From: an uncultured Ligilactobacillus sp.
Lineage (GTDB): Bacteria > Bacillota > Bacilli > Lactobacillales > Lactobacillaceae
Assembly: GCA_934215475.1 (NCBI GenBank)
Contig: CAKPZY010000005.1
Span: 9,080-73,079 of the forward strand
Length of the DNA: 64,000 nucleotides
Reading direction: 5' to 3'
Both the position numbers and the translations under genes were made by a program. Positions within the stretch are counted from its first letter, which is position 1. Every line of letters starts with the position of its first letter. The notes below the pieces were generated by a model. That model made no database searches. It was given only the letters and a program-made list of their open reading frames with translations, and had not been told where the DNA came from. Positions 25,409 through 33,860 of this stretch are shown here, piece by piece.

Positions 25409-25888
25409 TCATCCATCAGATTTTTGCACTGCTTTGGCAATATCAGCTGCAAATTCCACTGGAGAAGTTTTCGGTTCATATCTGGCAATGACCTGGCCAG
25501 AGCGATTTATCAGAAATTTCGTGTAGTTCCAGGCAATGTCTTTACCATCTGTCTGTTCTTTCAAATACTTGTAGAGCGGGTCTTCGTCTTCCCCATTGAC
25601 TGCTACCCTTTTAGTCATTGGAAAAGTGACACCAAAATGAACCTTGCAGTATTGCTGCGCCTCTTCATCAGAGTCCAGCTCTTGTTTAAACTGGTTTGAA
25701 GGTAAACCAACTACCCTAAACCCATCGTCTTTATACTCATCATAAAGTTTCTCTATTTCTTTTAACTGCGGAGCCAAACCGCATTTACTGGCGGTATTCA
25801 CTAGCAGTAAAACGTCTCCCTTAAAATCATTAAAATCGATTTGCTGACCGCCAATCTCTTCTTTTTCAAAATCATATATCGATGTCAC
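25409..25888 (-). CDS. Glutathione peroxidase family protein (thioredoxin-dependent peroxidase)
   Basis: A 159-residue GPx-fold peroxidase. The peroxidatic cysteine is in NTASKCGLAPQ (about residue 35), with Gln and WNYTKFLI completing the catalytic set. Bacterial Cys-type members reduce hydroperoxides with thioredoxin rather than glutathione, which fits the neighbouring trxA. GTG 25888 is chosen because AGAGAGG lies 8 nt upstream; an in-frame GTG at 25897 would overlap that site. Confidence 0.88.
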   Translation of the reverse strand: MTSIYDFEKEEIGGQQIDFNDFKGDVLLLVNTASKCGLAPQLKEIEKLYDEYKDDGFRVVGLPSNQFKQELDSDEEAQQYCKVHFGVTFPMTKRVAVNGEDEDPLYKYLKEQTDGKDIAWNYTKFLINRSGQVIARYEPKTSPVEFAADIAKAVQKSDG

Positions 25889-26159
25889 GCTGACCACCTC
25901 TCTATAACAAAATTTCTTTCACTCGCAAACAATCGTTCACGACTTACTAACAAAAATGTAACATCATTTTGCTGCGTCTTCAAATTATTTGCTTACAAAA
26001 AGATAGCTTTTTATCATTGCTGACTGCCCAATTTTTTTGTGTGCATCTAATCGTGAATCAGTTACAATAAGGGATGTAAGTAGATCATTGCCATTTAGAA
26101 TTACGCTGTTACGTTTTAGAATAACAAACTCAACACGCACCAGTTAAGGAGGATGTTCT

Positions 26160-26456
26160 ATGAACTTTAAGCTAGAAACCAAATACAAAGAAGACCGCGA
26201 CCGTTTTGTGCATTACAATTCCAACAACAAAGTTGATGCTGAAGTTGACTTCACCCCAGATGATACACAGAAGACTTACACTATTGACTCGACCGTTGTC
26301 GATCCATCTTTAAGAGGTCAAGGAATTGCCGGAAATTTGATGGTAGCAATGGCAAAACATGCGCGTGAAACTGGCTACCGCATAATTAACGTTTGTCCTT
26401 ACGCAGTGAATTACTTTGATAAACACCATGACCAATACGCGGACATTCTAAAATAA
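26160..26456 (+). CDS. Small GNAT-like N-acetyltransferase (YjdJ type)
   Basis: A 98-residue minimal GNAT. The acetyl-CoA loop is in VDPSLRGQGIAGNLM, and the C-terminal VCPYAVNYFDKH is characteristic of this short family (Pfam acetyltransferase group 14-like). The substrate is unknown. AAGGAGG precedes ATG 26160. No plus-strand terminator with a T-tract follows; the next structure reads on the opposite strand. Confidence 0.8.
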   Translation: MNFKLETKYKEDRDRFVHYNSNNKVDAEVDFTPDDTQKTYTIDSTVVDPSLRGQGIAGNLMVAMAKHARETGYRIINVCPYAVNYFDKHHDQYADILK

Positions 26457-26484
26457 ACGTCATTTTCGTTCGCAATTTTAGCAC

Positions 26485-26606
26485 AAAAAAATAATGGTAG
26501 ACTGCGATAACTACGCTTATCAACGTATATCGTGAATATTGAACGGGCAAGTATTGATGCGATACCAATACCAACAACATTTCAGATATAGTTGAGTCTA
26601 CCATTA
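26485..26606 (-). ncRNA. Candidate structured RNA: four-helix cloverleaf with U-tract
   Basis: Read on the minus strand, a perfect 12-bp closing helix (TAATGGTAGACT 26606-26595 with AGTCTACCATTA 26503-26492) encloses three further hairpins: CAAC/GTTG (26594-26572), GTATTG/CAATAC-type arms (26571-26551) and CGATATACG with CGTA-gt-TATCG (26532-26505). Helices abut with 0-1 nt at three of the four junctions, and seven Us follow at 26491-26485. I see no convincing promoter. A short mobile element with 12-bp ends is the alternative. Confidence 0.5.
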
Positions 26607-26839
26607 CCTAATAGAGAATTTGACAAGCTCTTGACCTCTTTTCGTGTGGTTTCTGATGAAGCAACCGTCTAATTTATGAAACATAAACTATGAGCTCTTC
26701 ATTCCCTACGTTCATAGTGTAACCGCTTTCGATTTATAAAGCAAGCATATGGCTTCTGCATTAGTACGAATTCACTGAGCAAAAATTTGGCCTGGTAAAT
26801 TTTCGTATTTATCAAACAGATCGTATCAAATTAGAATGC

Positions 26840-26975
26840 GCTTTGTGTTCACAAAACATGTTTATCCTGCACTACTTGTCCATTCTTATGCCAGATACTG
26901 GAGTATACTGCACTACTTCTTCATTCTTATGTCAGATACTCGTTTATACTAAAATATTTACTCATTCCTTGAACG
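26840..26975. repeat. 41-bp tandem repeat, locus 3
   Basis: Units begin at 26840 (diverged), 26881, 26922 and 26963 (only the first bases conserved), each exactly 41 bp apart. The unit at 26881 reads CATTCTTATGCCAGATACTG and continues GAGTATACTGCACTACTT; about three quarters of its bases match the unit at 3194. The remaining gap on either side (26607-26839 and 26976-27311) is AT-rich; I see no gene there. Confidence 0.8.
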
Positions 26976-27311
26976 TGGAAATCAGCATTTTCACTTAAAT
27001 TTAACTAAAACAATTTACCAATGTTTAGGCCAATCATTTCCAAATGCGTTTTCTCACAAAATCTGCGAAATTTTAACAATTAGGGGCCATTTCTATCAAC
27101 AATTTCTGCCCTCCATAAACGCCTTAACAATTGATCGTGCAACCTAAAAACCATACAAAAATGTAAATTGCCTCTATAGCATCCCCTATTTATTGGTTTT
27201 CGCTAACCCATATATTAGATTTAGTTTCATGAGCTATATCACTTGCAGTTAAAAATGTGGTATTCTGGAAATGTTATTATTAAAAACAAATAAGTAAAGG
27301 AGCGACATTTG

Positions 27312-28763
27312 ATGAAAAAAAGTAAGCTTGCGGCTTTTTTCATGGTATTATTTTCAACGATCTTATTTTTAACAGTTTCTCCTAAAGTCCACGCTGACCA
27401 GACTTACACTATCGGTACCGACGTTACATATCCACCATTTGAATTTGCTAATAAAAATAACAAATACGTCGGGATCGATATTGATTTAATGAAAGCTATC
27501 GCCAAAGAAGAGGGCTTCAAAGTTAATATCAAGGAACTGGGATTCAACGCCGCCGTTCAGTCCCTCCAATCTAATCAGATCGATGGTGTTATCGCCGGCA
27601 TGTCTATCACACCAGAACGGAAACTAAAGTTTGATTTTTCAAAACCCTACTATAAAACGGGTGTTGTTATGGCAGTGGGCAAAAACAGCAAGGTCAAAAA
27701 TTTCAGTGATTTGCGCGGCAAACGGGTAGCCTTAAAAACAGGCACTGCCGCAGCGGCTTATGCGCAATCCAAACAAAAGAAATATGATTTTAAAACAGTA
27801 ACTTTTGATGATTCAGATAACATGTACAATGATGTTGTTAACGGTAATTCTGTTGCCTGTTTTGAGGATATTCCTGTCATGCAATACGCAATCAAAACGG
27901 GTACCAAATTAAAAATCGCTACCAAACCGGCTGAAAATGGTTACTATGGGTTTGCTGTTTTAAAGGGACATAACCAGGCACTACTGAAAAAATTCGACCA
28001 TGGTTTATCTACCTTGAAGAAAAACGGCCAGTATAAAAAGATTACTGATCGCTATCTCAGCACGGATACCGTCAATTCCAAGAAGAAAAATAATGGTAAT
28101 AAAGACAGCGAAAATTCATTTGCCGGCCTGATCAAGCAAAACTCATCAGTTTTGCTGAAAGGGCTTGGTCAAACACTTTACCTGACTATGGTCGGCATTA
28201 TCGCTGCGACCATCTTTGGCATCATTTTTGGGTTTTTAGGTGTGTTACCTAACAAGTTTGCCCGCGGCCTATCCACGACAGTGATCTACATTTTCCGTGG
28301 TTTGCCTTTGCTGGTCTTGGCTTTGTTTATCTATAATGGTATCCCTAGTTTGACAGGCAGCAAGATCCCCGCATTTATCGCCGGAACTGTCACGTTAATG
28401 CTCAACGAAGGTGCCTATACAGCCGCTTTTGTGAAGGGCGGGATCGAAGCGATCGATGTCGGGCAAATGGAAGCAGCACGGAGTTTAGGCTTGCCATTTG
28501 GAAAAGCAATGCGTAAGGTCATTTTGCCTCAGGGGATCAAAGTCATGGTACCATCTTTTATCAACCAGTTTATAATCACTTTAAAAGATACATCGATTCT
28601 CTCAATTATCGGCATTCTTGAATTAACACAGACGGGGAAAATCATCATTGCCAGAAACTTAGAAGGATTCCGCGTTTGGGCAATCGTTGCCTTAATGTAT
28701 TTGATCATCATAACATTGTTGACCTGGTTGTCTAAGTACGTAGAAAAGAAGATCAACAATTAG
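27312..28763 (+). CDS. Amino-acid ABC transporter, fused substrate-binding protein and permease
   Basis: A 483-residue GlnP-type fusion. Residues 1-29 are a signal peptide ending in VHADQ; residues 32-255 are a family-3 solute-binding domain (GTDVTYPPFEF, GFNAAVQSLQSNQIDGVIAGMS, QIDG, RGKRVALKTGT); residues 285-480 are the HisM-type permease with the EAA loop (EAARSLGLPFGKAMRKVILPQ). Polar amino acids such as glutamine or arginine are likely substrates. The ATPase normally encoded next (GlnQ) is absent here. ATG 27312 follows AAAGGAG by 9-10 nt. A strong terminator follows. Confidence 0.9.
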   Translation: MKKSKLAAFFMVLFSTILFLTVSPKVHADQTYTIGTDVTYPPFEFANKNNKYVGIDIDLMKAIAKEEGFKVNIKELGFNAAVQSLQSNQIDGVIAGMSITPERKLKFDFSKPYYKTGVVMAVGKNSKVKNFSDLRGKRVALKTGTAAAAYAQSKQKKYDFKTVTFDDSDNMYNDVVNGNSVACFEDIPVMQYAIKTGTKLKIATKPAENGYYGFAVLKGHNQALLKKFDHGLSTLKKNGQYKKITDRYLSTDTVNSKKKNNGNKDSENSFAGLIKQNSSVLLKGLGQTLYLTMVGIIAATIFGIIFGFLGVLPNKFARGLSTTVIYIFRGLPLLVLALFIYNGIPSLTGSKIPAFIAGTVTLMLNEGAYTAAFVKGGIEAIDVGQMEAARSLGLPFGKAMRKVILPQGIKVMVPSFINQFIITLKDTSILSIIGILELTQTGKIIIARNLEGFRVWAIVALMYLIIITLLTWLSKYVEKKINN

Positions 28764-28789
28764 AAGCATCACCTAAATTCGGTTTGACA

Positions 28790-28842
28790 AAAATAACAGG
28801 TCAGCATTCCTACTTGCAAAGAATGCCAGCCTGTTATTTTTA
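28790..28842. terminator. Bidirectional terminator
   Basis: AAAATAACAGG and CCTGTTATTTT outer arms with an inner GCATTC/GAATGC helix, T-tracts on both strands; it serves the ABC gene and the convergent usp gene. Confidence 0.88.
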
Positions 28843-28867
28843 TGGTGAAATACAAAAAGTCAAGGTA

Positions 28868-29329
28868 TCATTTATTTCTCGCGATCAAAACATCACATTG
28901 AGCAGCACGAGTGACGTACGAAGCAACCGAACCAGCCACCATCCGTTTCAACAAATGCATCCCCGTCTCGCCAATCACCAAAAGATCATTATGATACTCT
29001 GGTTGAAAATCATCGACGATCACTGTCCGAGGGTTGCCAAAACGCAAATGTACAAAAACCTTGCTACGATCCAAATGTTTTTCTTCGACCAGCCATTTTT
29101 GCAGGTCCAACAAATATTTTTGATCTGCCTGTTCAATATCATAAATCGTCTGGCCCTTAATGACCACCTGTCCGCCAGCTTTATACTGCAGTGAGTTAAC
29201 ATCGATCACCTGCAAAACATCCAACCTGGCCTTGTTTCTTTTGGCAACAGAAACCGCCCGTTCTAAGGCAACGTTGGCTCCTTTTGAACGATCGATCGCT
29301 ATCAGGACGCGCTCGTATTTAGTTATCAT
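28868..29329 (-). CDS. Universal stress protein (UspA family)
   Basis: A 153-residue UspA protein. The ATP-binding loop is visible as GETGMHLLKRMVAGSVASYV (G-2X-G-9X-G-S pattern) near the C-terminus, and the N-terminus VLIAIDRSKGANVALERAV is typical. ATG 29329 lies 11 nt after GGAGG. Such proteins bind ATP and are induced by stress or starvation; the specific role is unknown. A second one is encoded at 46460. Confidence 0.88.
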   Translation of the reverse strand: MITKYERVLIAIDRSKGANVALERAVSVAKRNKARLDVLQVIDVNSLQYKAGGQVVIKGQTIYDIEQADQKYLLDLQKWLVEEKHLDRSKVFVHLRFGNPRTVIVDDFQPEYHNDLLVIGETGMHLLKRMVAGSVASYVTRAAQCDVLIARNK

Positions 29330-29589
29330 GTTTACTTTCACCTCCTGCAATATAAATTTATGCGCTTTACCAGACAGCATTTTAGTGTTCACAATTATTT
29401 CAAGTTAGATTTTAACGAGTTGCATAATAAGTATTCAACTAAAACTTATCAAAGCTCTAAACAAAACTCGCTCAAATAAAATAAACTTTCTAGTAATCCG
29501 CTTTTTAAAGTGAAACTAATATTCAGATTTAAAAATTATCCCGGCATTGGTCTCACCTTGGTTGTTTATTTGTAACGTTAAGGATCTTT

Positions 29590-30525
29590 TTATTTAGGTG
29601 AAATTTGAATCAGCATCAAAGCAATTGCAACTATCGTAACCAGAATGTTAGGCAGGTTTAAGAATGCCAGCTTGAATTCTCCGCGCCGGGGTCTATGAGC
29701 TTGGCACCAATCCTTGATCAGCTGACGTTTTTGAACAAGGACAATAATAGCTATGATCGCCCCGACCAGAAATAAGACATCAGTCACGACTTCACTACTA
29801 TTTGTGGGCAATAGATCAATAAGTTTACTAAGACCATCCCCTAGCACTGTATTATTGAATGCATGCAGAAGCATAGACCATTTTAAACCATATTCGACCG
29901 CCACAAAGCCTAAGACAATCCCCATCAAAAAAGCAAAGGGCGTCTGCATAAGGTTTAGGTGATATAAGCCAAACAGAAAGGATGAAAACAAGATGGCCGC
30001 ATTAGTCCCGTATGGCAGTATGCTCCTTAATACAAATCCGCGAAACATCAGCTCTTCAACGACAGGTGCCAACAAACCAGAGTAAAGAAACATTGACCAC
30101 GTCTGACTGCCTCCGCTTGCAACTTTCAATTGATCCATAGCACTGTATCCAAAGAGGTTAAGCAGCCATTCCATTCCATTTGCATACAGCGTAAACAAGA
30201 ACTGGGAGAAAAATATTAAGCACACTAACGACCCAAACATCCGCCAAGTCATCTTTGCCGGGCCGATTTTAAAAAATGTTCGCCTTAATTTTGGAGAAGT
30301 CGCAATAAAAACAATAAACAGCCCACAAACCACTCCGGGAAAATACGGATAACCGATCTGTTCTATCCGCTCTCCGTGCATCAAGTCATGATCATAAACA
30401 CCGGCGATAATAAATGCAATTAAAGTGACGACTTGGAAAACTAAAACATAAGCTACAGACACTAGTAACACTTTCATGACTGTGTGTTTATAGTTTTTTT
30501 GTTCAAAAGCACCCATAAATTGCAC
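29590..30525 (-). CDS. CPBP intramembrane metalloprotease (CAAX-like)
   Basis: A 311-residue membrane protein with about eight hydrophobic segments. The catalytic motifs of the CPBP/Abi family are present: EELMFRG (about residue 163), FGLYHLN (about 195) and HAFNN (about 230). In lactic acid bacteria relatives handle bacteriocin self-immunity or prenyl-protein-like processing; no bacteriocin gene is adjacent. The start is GTG 30525 or ATG 30516; neither has a strong ribosome binding site. Confidence 0.85.
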   Translation of the reverse strand: MQFMGAFEQKNYKHTVMKVLLVSVAYVLVFQVVTLIAFIIAGVYDHDLMHGERIEQIGYPYFPGVVCGLFIVFIATSPKLRRTFFKIGPAKMTWRMFGSLVCLIFFSQFLFTLYANGMEWLLNLFGYSAMDQLKVASGGSQTWSMFLYSGLLAPVVEELMFRGFVLRSILPYGTNAAILFSSFLFGLYHLNLMQTPFAFLMGIVLGFVAVEYGLKWSMLLHAFNNTVLGDGLSKLIDLLPTNSSEVVTDVLFLVGAIIAIIVLVQKRQLIKDWCQAHRPRRGEFKLAFLNLPNILVTIVAIALMLIQISPK

Positions 30526-30639
30526 TCAACCACTTCTTTCAAACTTTGATATTTGCTTACTATACTAGCACAGGCAAAATTATCGCAAAAGTAACCGGCT
30601 TAAATGTTGAGTCAATTAGAGTAGGGAAAACGTGCCAAC

Positions 30640-30675
30640 AAAAAAGACGATCGGCCTGCAACACCCCTGATCGTC
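30640..30675 (-). terminator. Terminator of the deoxynucleoside kinase gene
   Basis: GACGATC and GATCGTC arms on the minus strand followed by TTTTTT, about 30 nt past the stop at 30704. Confidence 0.85.
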
Positions 30676-30703
30676 CTTCACTATCTTTTTCCTGTCAGCT
30701 GGA

Positions 30704-31447
30704 TCATTTAGCCTTGATCCACTCGCCGTGACGTGAACGCAATTTATTCAAATCATCATCATCTAAGTTACCTAACTGATGCAGTCTGTCTTCGATCATA
30801 TCAAAAACACTGATGCGATCCCTCATATTGTCCACAAAATCATACTGGTCCCCATCGATCACTAATAATGGTGAATCAGCATACTCTTGCATCCAAACGT
30901 CGTAGCAATCCAACAGGCGATGATAATAACTGACAAGCGAAGGATCCTTTTCGACCAATTCATAATCACGGCCACGTTTTTCGATCCTTTTGAGCATCGT
31001 CTCATACGAAACTTTAATAGTTATCATTAAATCAGGTGATTTTTTGTGAGCAGCAAATGGTAATTCCTCCATCATGTTATCTAACAAGCTCTTATAAATG
31101 TCATATTCGACCTTGGTGGCATTGCCCATCTCGGTGTTGATCTTCATAAAGATCTCATCTTCATAGATGGAGCGATCTAAGATATTATTATCTTCCGTCA
31201 TGGCTGCTTTTATCATCGAAAAACGACGGTTTAAAAAGAACGTCTGCAGCAAATAAGCATATGGATTAGTAGCCTCTTTGTCGCCAGCCGCACGTTTTTG
31301 CGCTGCGATCTCATTTCCTTTATAAAAGATTGGCAAGACAGGATTATCCTGTACTGGCTCATAATATGCTTTTGTTCCGAGTTCTTTAGAAAGGATCTCA
31401 GTTAAACTAGACTTCCCCGACCCGATAATTCCAGATAATGTAATCAA
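30704..31447 (-). CDS. Deoxynucleoside kinase
   Basis: A 247-residue kinase of the dNK/dGK-dAK family, which salvages deoxyadenosine or deoxyguanosine by 5'-phosphorylation. The P-loop GIIGSGKSS, the DRSIYEDEIF motif (about residue 92) and the RIEKRGRDYE lid are present. The start is unclear: TTG 31447 lies 13 or more nt after AAAGGA, while upstream in-frame ATT and ATC codons sit at better spacing and would add the usual hydrophobic strand residues. Lactobacilli often carry paired kinases; only one is here. Confidence 0.88.
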   Translation of the reverse strand: MITLSGIIGSGKSSLTEILSKELGTKAYYEPVQDNPVLPIFYKGNEIAAQKRAAGDKEATNPYAYLLQTFFLNRRFSMIKAAMTEDNNILDRSIYEDEIFMKINTEMGNATKVEYDIYKSLLDNMMEELPFAAHKKSPDLMITIKVSYETMLKRIEKRGRDYELVEKDPSLVSYYHRLLDCYDVWMQEYADSPLLVIDGDQYDFVDNMRDRISVFDMIEDRLHQLGNLDDDDLNKLRSRHGEWIKAK

Positions 31448-31475
31448 AATGATTGAAGCATCCTTTCCCTTTGTG

Positions 31476-31502
31476 AAAAAGGCAAGTACAAAACCATGCC
31501 TT
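31476..31502 (-). terminator. Probable terminator of the MFS gene
   Basis: AAGGCA and TGCCTT arms on the minus strand followed by TTTTC. It lies between the MFS gene and the kinase gene, only about 30 nt before the latter, so it could also act as an attenuator. Confidence 0.5.
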
Positions 31503-31666
31503 TAGCCTCTTTTATCTCCTTAACAATAATACTAGATTTTTAGAAGAAAATAAAGAGCAAGAGCCACAATTTATGGTGCTGATAAATTGGGGATACACTA
31601 CATATGTGACAAAATAGGCTTTTTGGCAGTCTGTTGAACATTAATCATCTTGGCTTGCCTAACCGC

Positions 31667-33061
31667 TTACCTTCTTCTTTTAATAAGTGAATGTGCGCCG
31701 AGAACAGACAATAAACTGACCAATGCTAAAACAAATATGATCAAGTAAGCATACCTGGAACCCTGAGCTGCCAAATTAGCCAGTGAATCATTTTTTTGTA
31801 ATTCAGTAGCAGAAATCACAGCAGACAAAACACTGGTCCCAAATGAACCAGCATACTGCTGAAATGTATTGAACAGTGAATTAATATCAGCTTTTTGCTG
31901 CACAGGGACTTGGGTACTTGCATCAGACATGGAGTTGCTAAAGCCAAAATTAAAACCTCCACGCAATAACAAGTAGACTAGTGTTGTGCTTCCTACTGTC
32001 AAAACGGGTGAAAAACTGAAAAACAACCCTGCCCCCACTAACATAGCAACACTGGAGACCATCAACGGCAAAAACGCACCATACTTATCAAATAAATGTC
32101 CGGCAAAAGGCGCAGCTGCAGCCCCCAACAAAGCTCCCGGCAGCAAAATCAGTCCAGCAACAAATGAGTTCGTCTGCAGGTATTGTTCGGCAAAGATCGG
32201 GATCACAAAAGAAATGCCAATATTGATAAATTGAAGAACAAAAAAGTTTAACCAACGCAAACTTACTAAGGGATGCAGCAATAATTTAAAATTCAAGATC
32301 CTTCTCTTGGAAAATGACAGATGAAGCGATAGCAAAACAATGGCCAAGATAAAGACTCCTAAGCCCCAGAAAAAACGGTGATCTGTGAACCCGTAATTAC
32401 CGCCGTTTGCGAAAGTTACACTAAGGCTGGCAAATGTTAAGCCCAGTAAAATAACGCCGATCCAATCAAATTTTTCATTTGTTCCCGCGGCTTTTAAGCG
32501 AATATTTTTCAGACCCAGCCAGCCGTCCAGCAGCAAAATAGGGATCACGACGACAAAGATCAGCCTCCACGACCAAAAAGAAGACAATGTCCCGCCATAA
32601 GTCGGCCCGAGAGCCGGCGCCAGTGAAATTATCATCCCAGCTAACCCCATATAAACTCCCAACTTGCTGCGGGGGACAAGAGAGAGCACGATATGAAACA
32701 TCAAGGGAGTCGAAATACCAGTTGACACAGCTTGAAACAATCGCCCGACAATCAGTACTCCAAACGACTGTGCAACCACGCATAAGACGGCACCAACCAG
32801 ACTAAAGATTATTGCAGTTAAAAATAATGACCGAGTATTAAATCTCTTTGTTAGAAATCCGGTTGTACTCATTACAACTGTTACCATTAACAAATAACCG
32901 GAAGTGACCCACTGCATCGTTCCCAAAGACACAGAAAACTGTTGGATCAACAGAGGAAAAGTAACATTTAGGGAAGTCTCTACCAAGATCCCTAAAAAAG
33001 AGAGTATGGCCGCTGCAGCGATCGAAGCCTTCGTTTGTCGCGTGACATTTTGTTCACCCAT
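31667..33061 (-). CDS. MFS multidrug efflux transporter (DHA2/EmrB type)
   Basis: A 464-residue transporter with about 14 hydrophobic segments, as in the EmrB/QacA group. The N-terminal LLIQQFSVSLGTMQWVTSGY and motif C-like LAGMIISLAPALGPTYGG (about residue 145) support drug/proton antiport. The ATG at 33061 is placed 12 nt after AGAGG; an in-frame ATG at 33073 abuts that site. It is divergent from a MarR-family gene, with a 20-bp palindrome between them, the usual arrangement of a self-regulated efflux pump. Confidence 0.85.
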   Translation of the reverse strand: MGEQNVTRQTKASIAAAAILSFLGILVETSLNVTFPLLIQQFSVSLGTMQWVTSGYLLMVTVVMSTTGFLTKRFNTRSLFLTAIIFSLVGAVLCVVAQSFGVLIVGRLFQAVSTGISTPLMFHIVLSLVPRSKLGVYMGLAGMIISLAPALGPTYGGTLSSFWSWRLIFVVVIPILLLDGWLGLKNIRLKAAGTNEKFDWIGVILLGLTFASLSVTFANGGNYGFTDHRFFWGLGVFILAIVLLSLHLSFSKRRILNFKLLLHPLVSLRWLNFFVLQFINIGISFVIPIFAEQYLQTNSFVAGLILLPGALLGAAAAPFAGHLFDKYGAFLPLMVSSVAMLVGAGLFFSFSPVLTVGSTTLVYLLLRGGFNFGFSNSMSDASTQVPVQQKADINSLFNTFQQYAGSFGTSVLSAVISATELQKNDSLANLAAQGSRYAYLIIFVLALVSLLSVLGAHSLIKRRR

Positions 33062-33106
33062 ATTAATTGACATCCTCTCTTTGCATCGTTATTATATAAT
33101 TGAATG

Positions 33107-33126
33107 TTAGTTTCCATGGAAACTAA
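33107..33126. promoter_or_regulatory. MarR-type operator, 20-bp perfect palindrome
   Basis: TTAGTTTCCATGGAAACTAA is a perfect palindrome in the divergent intergenic region. It covers the -35 region of the MFS promoter, whose TATAAT lies at about 33095 on the minus strand. A dimeric MarR repressor is the obvious ligand. Confidence 0.75.
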
Positions 33127-33231
33127 TTAGCAAGATAAGCATACAACTTTAACATCAGAAAACCAAACATTTGCTCTTTCAATAAATAGAAACACAATAT
33201 TTATCTAGTTGGACCGGAAGGAGGAAGCAGT

Positions 33232-33717
33232 TTGAGTATACACCAAGATATTTTACACAGCTGCCAACAATTATTGGCTTTAAACACCCTCCAAAGCAAA
33301 GAGAAAAAATGGATGCTATCTCAAAATGAGAATACCGCTCACTTAAATATCGCTCATTTTCATATTTTGTCATATTTGCTCAAACACCCTTCTGCTACCG
33401 CTAAACAGGTCAGCAATCGCTTGGATATTTTACCAGGAACATTATCAAAATGGATGACACAACTGCAAAGACGCGGGTTGATCCTGACCACTGCTGACCC
33501 CAAAGATAGTCGCAGCAAACACTATTCACTATCACCCTTAGGTACCCAATTAGCTGCTTTGTATGATGCAATGAATCAACAAAAAAACGCTCAATTGAAA
33601 AGAATTTTAGAAGAATTCGACCCGGAACAGTTGCAAACGATTGCTAAATTTTTAAGCTTAGTTGGTGCGGTCGAAGGAAATATGACTTATCATCGAGTCA
33701 AGGAAACTCAAACATGA
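33232..33717 (+). CDS. MarR-family transcriptional regulator
   Basis: A 161-residue winged-helix regulator: dimerisation helices at both ends and the MarR DNA-binding core (HILSYLLKHPSATAKQVSNR and a wing with DPKDSRSKHYSLS, about residues 40-105). The TTG at 33232 has AAGGAGG 7 nt upstream. It is divergent from the efflux gene and very likely represses it through the intervening palindrome; the aldo/keto reductase downstream may belong to the same response. Confidence 0.88.
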   Translation: MSIHQDILHSCQQLLALNTLQSKEKKWMLSQNENTAHLNIAHFHILSYLLKHPSATAKQVSNRLDILPGTLSKWMTQLQRRGLILTTADPKDSRSKHYSLSPLGTQLAALYDAMNQQKNAQLKRILEEFDPEQLQTIAKFLSLVGAVEGNMTYHRVKETQT

Positions 33718-33860
33718 TCAGTTGGGGCTCTTTCATTGTGTTATGTGCCCTCAGCATATAAATTAAGATAGTTGCGGCTCTTGGTTGAGCTCGTCCCACA
33801 AGTCACAAATCGATTTCGCGCTCCATACTTTATTTTGTCATTAAAAAGGAGGCTTCTTTT

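Noticed and set aside
26386-26604. 72-codon minus-strand frame through the cloverleaf region
   Set aside because: No ribosome binding site, low-quality composition, and it is better explained by the RNA structure and the antisense of the GNAT gene end.
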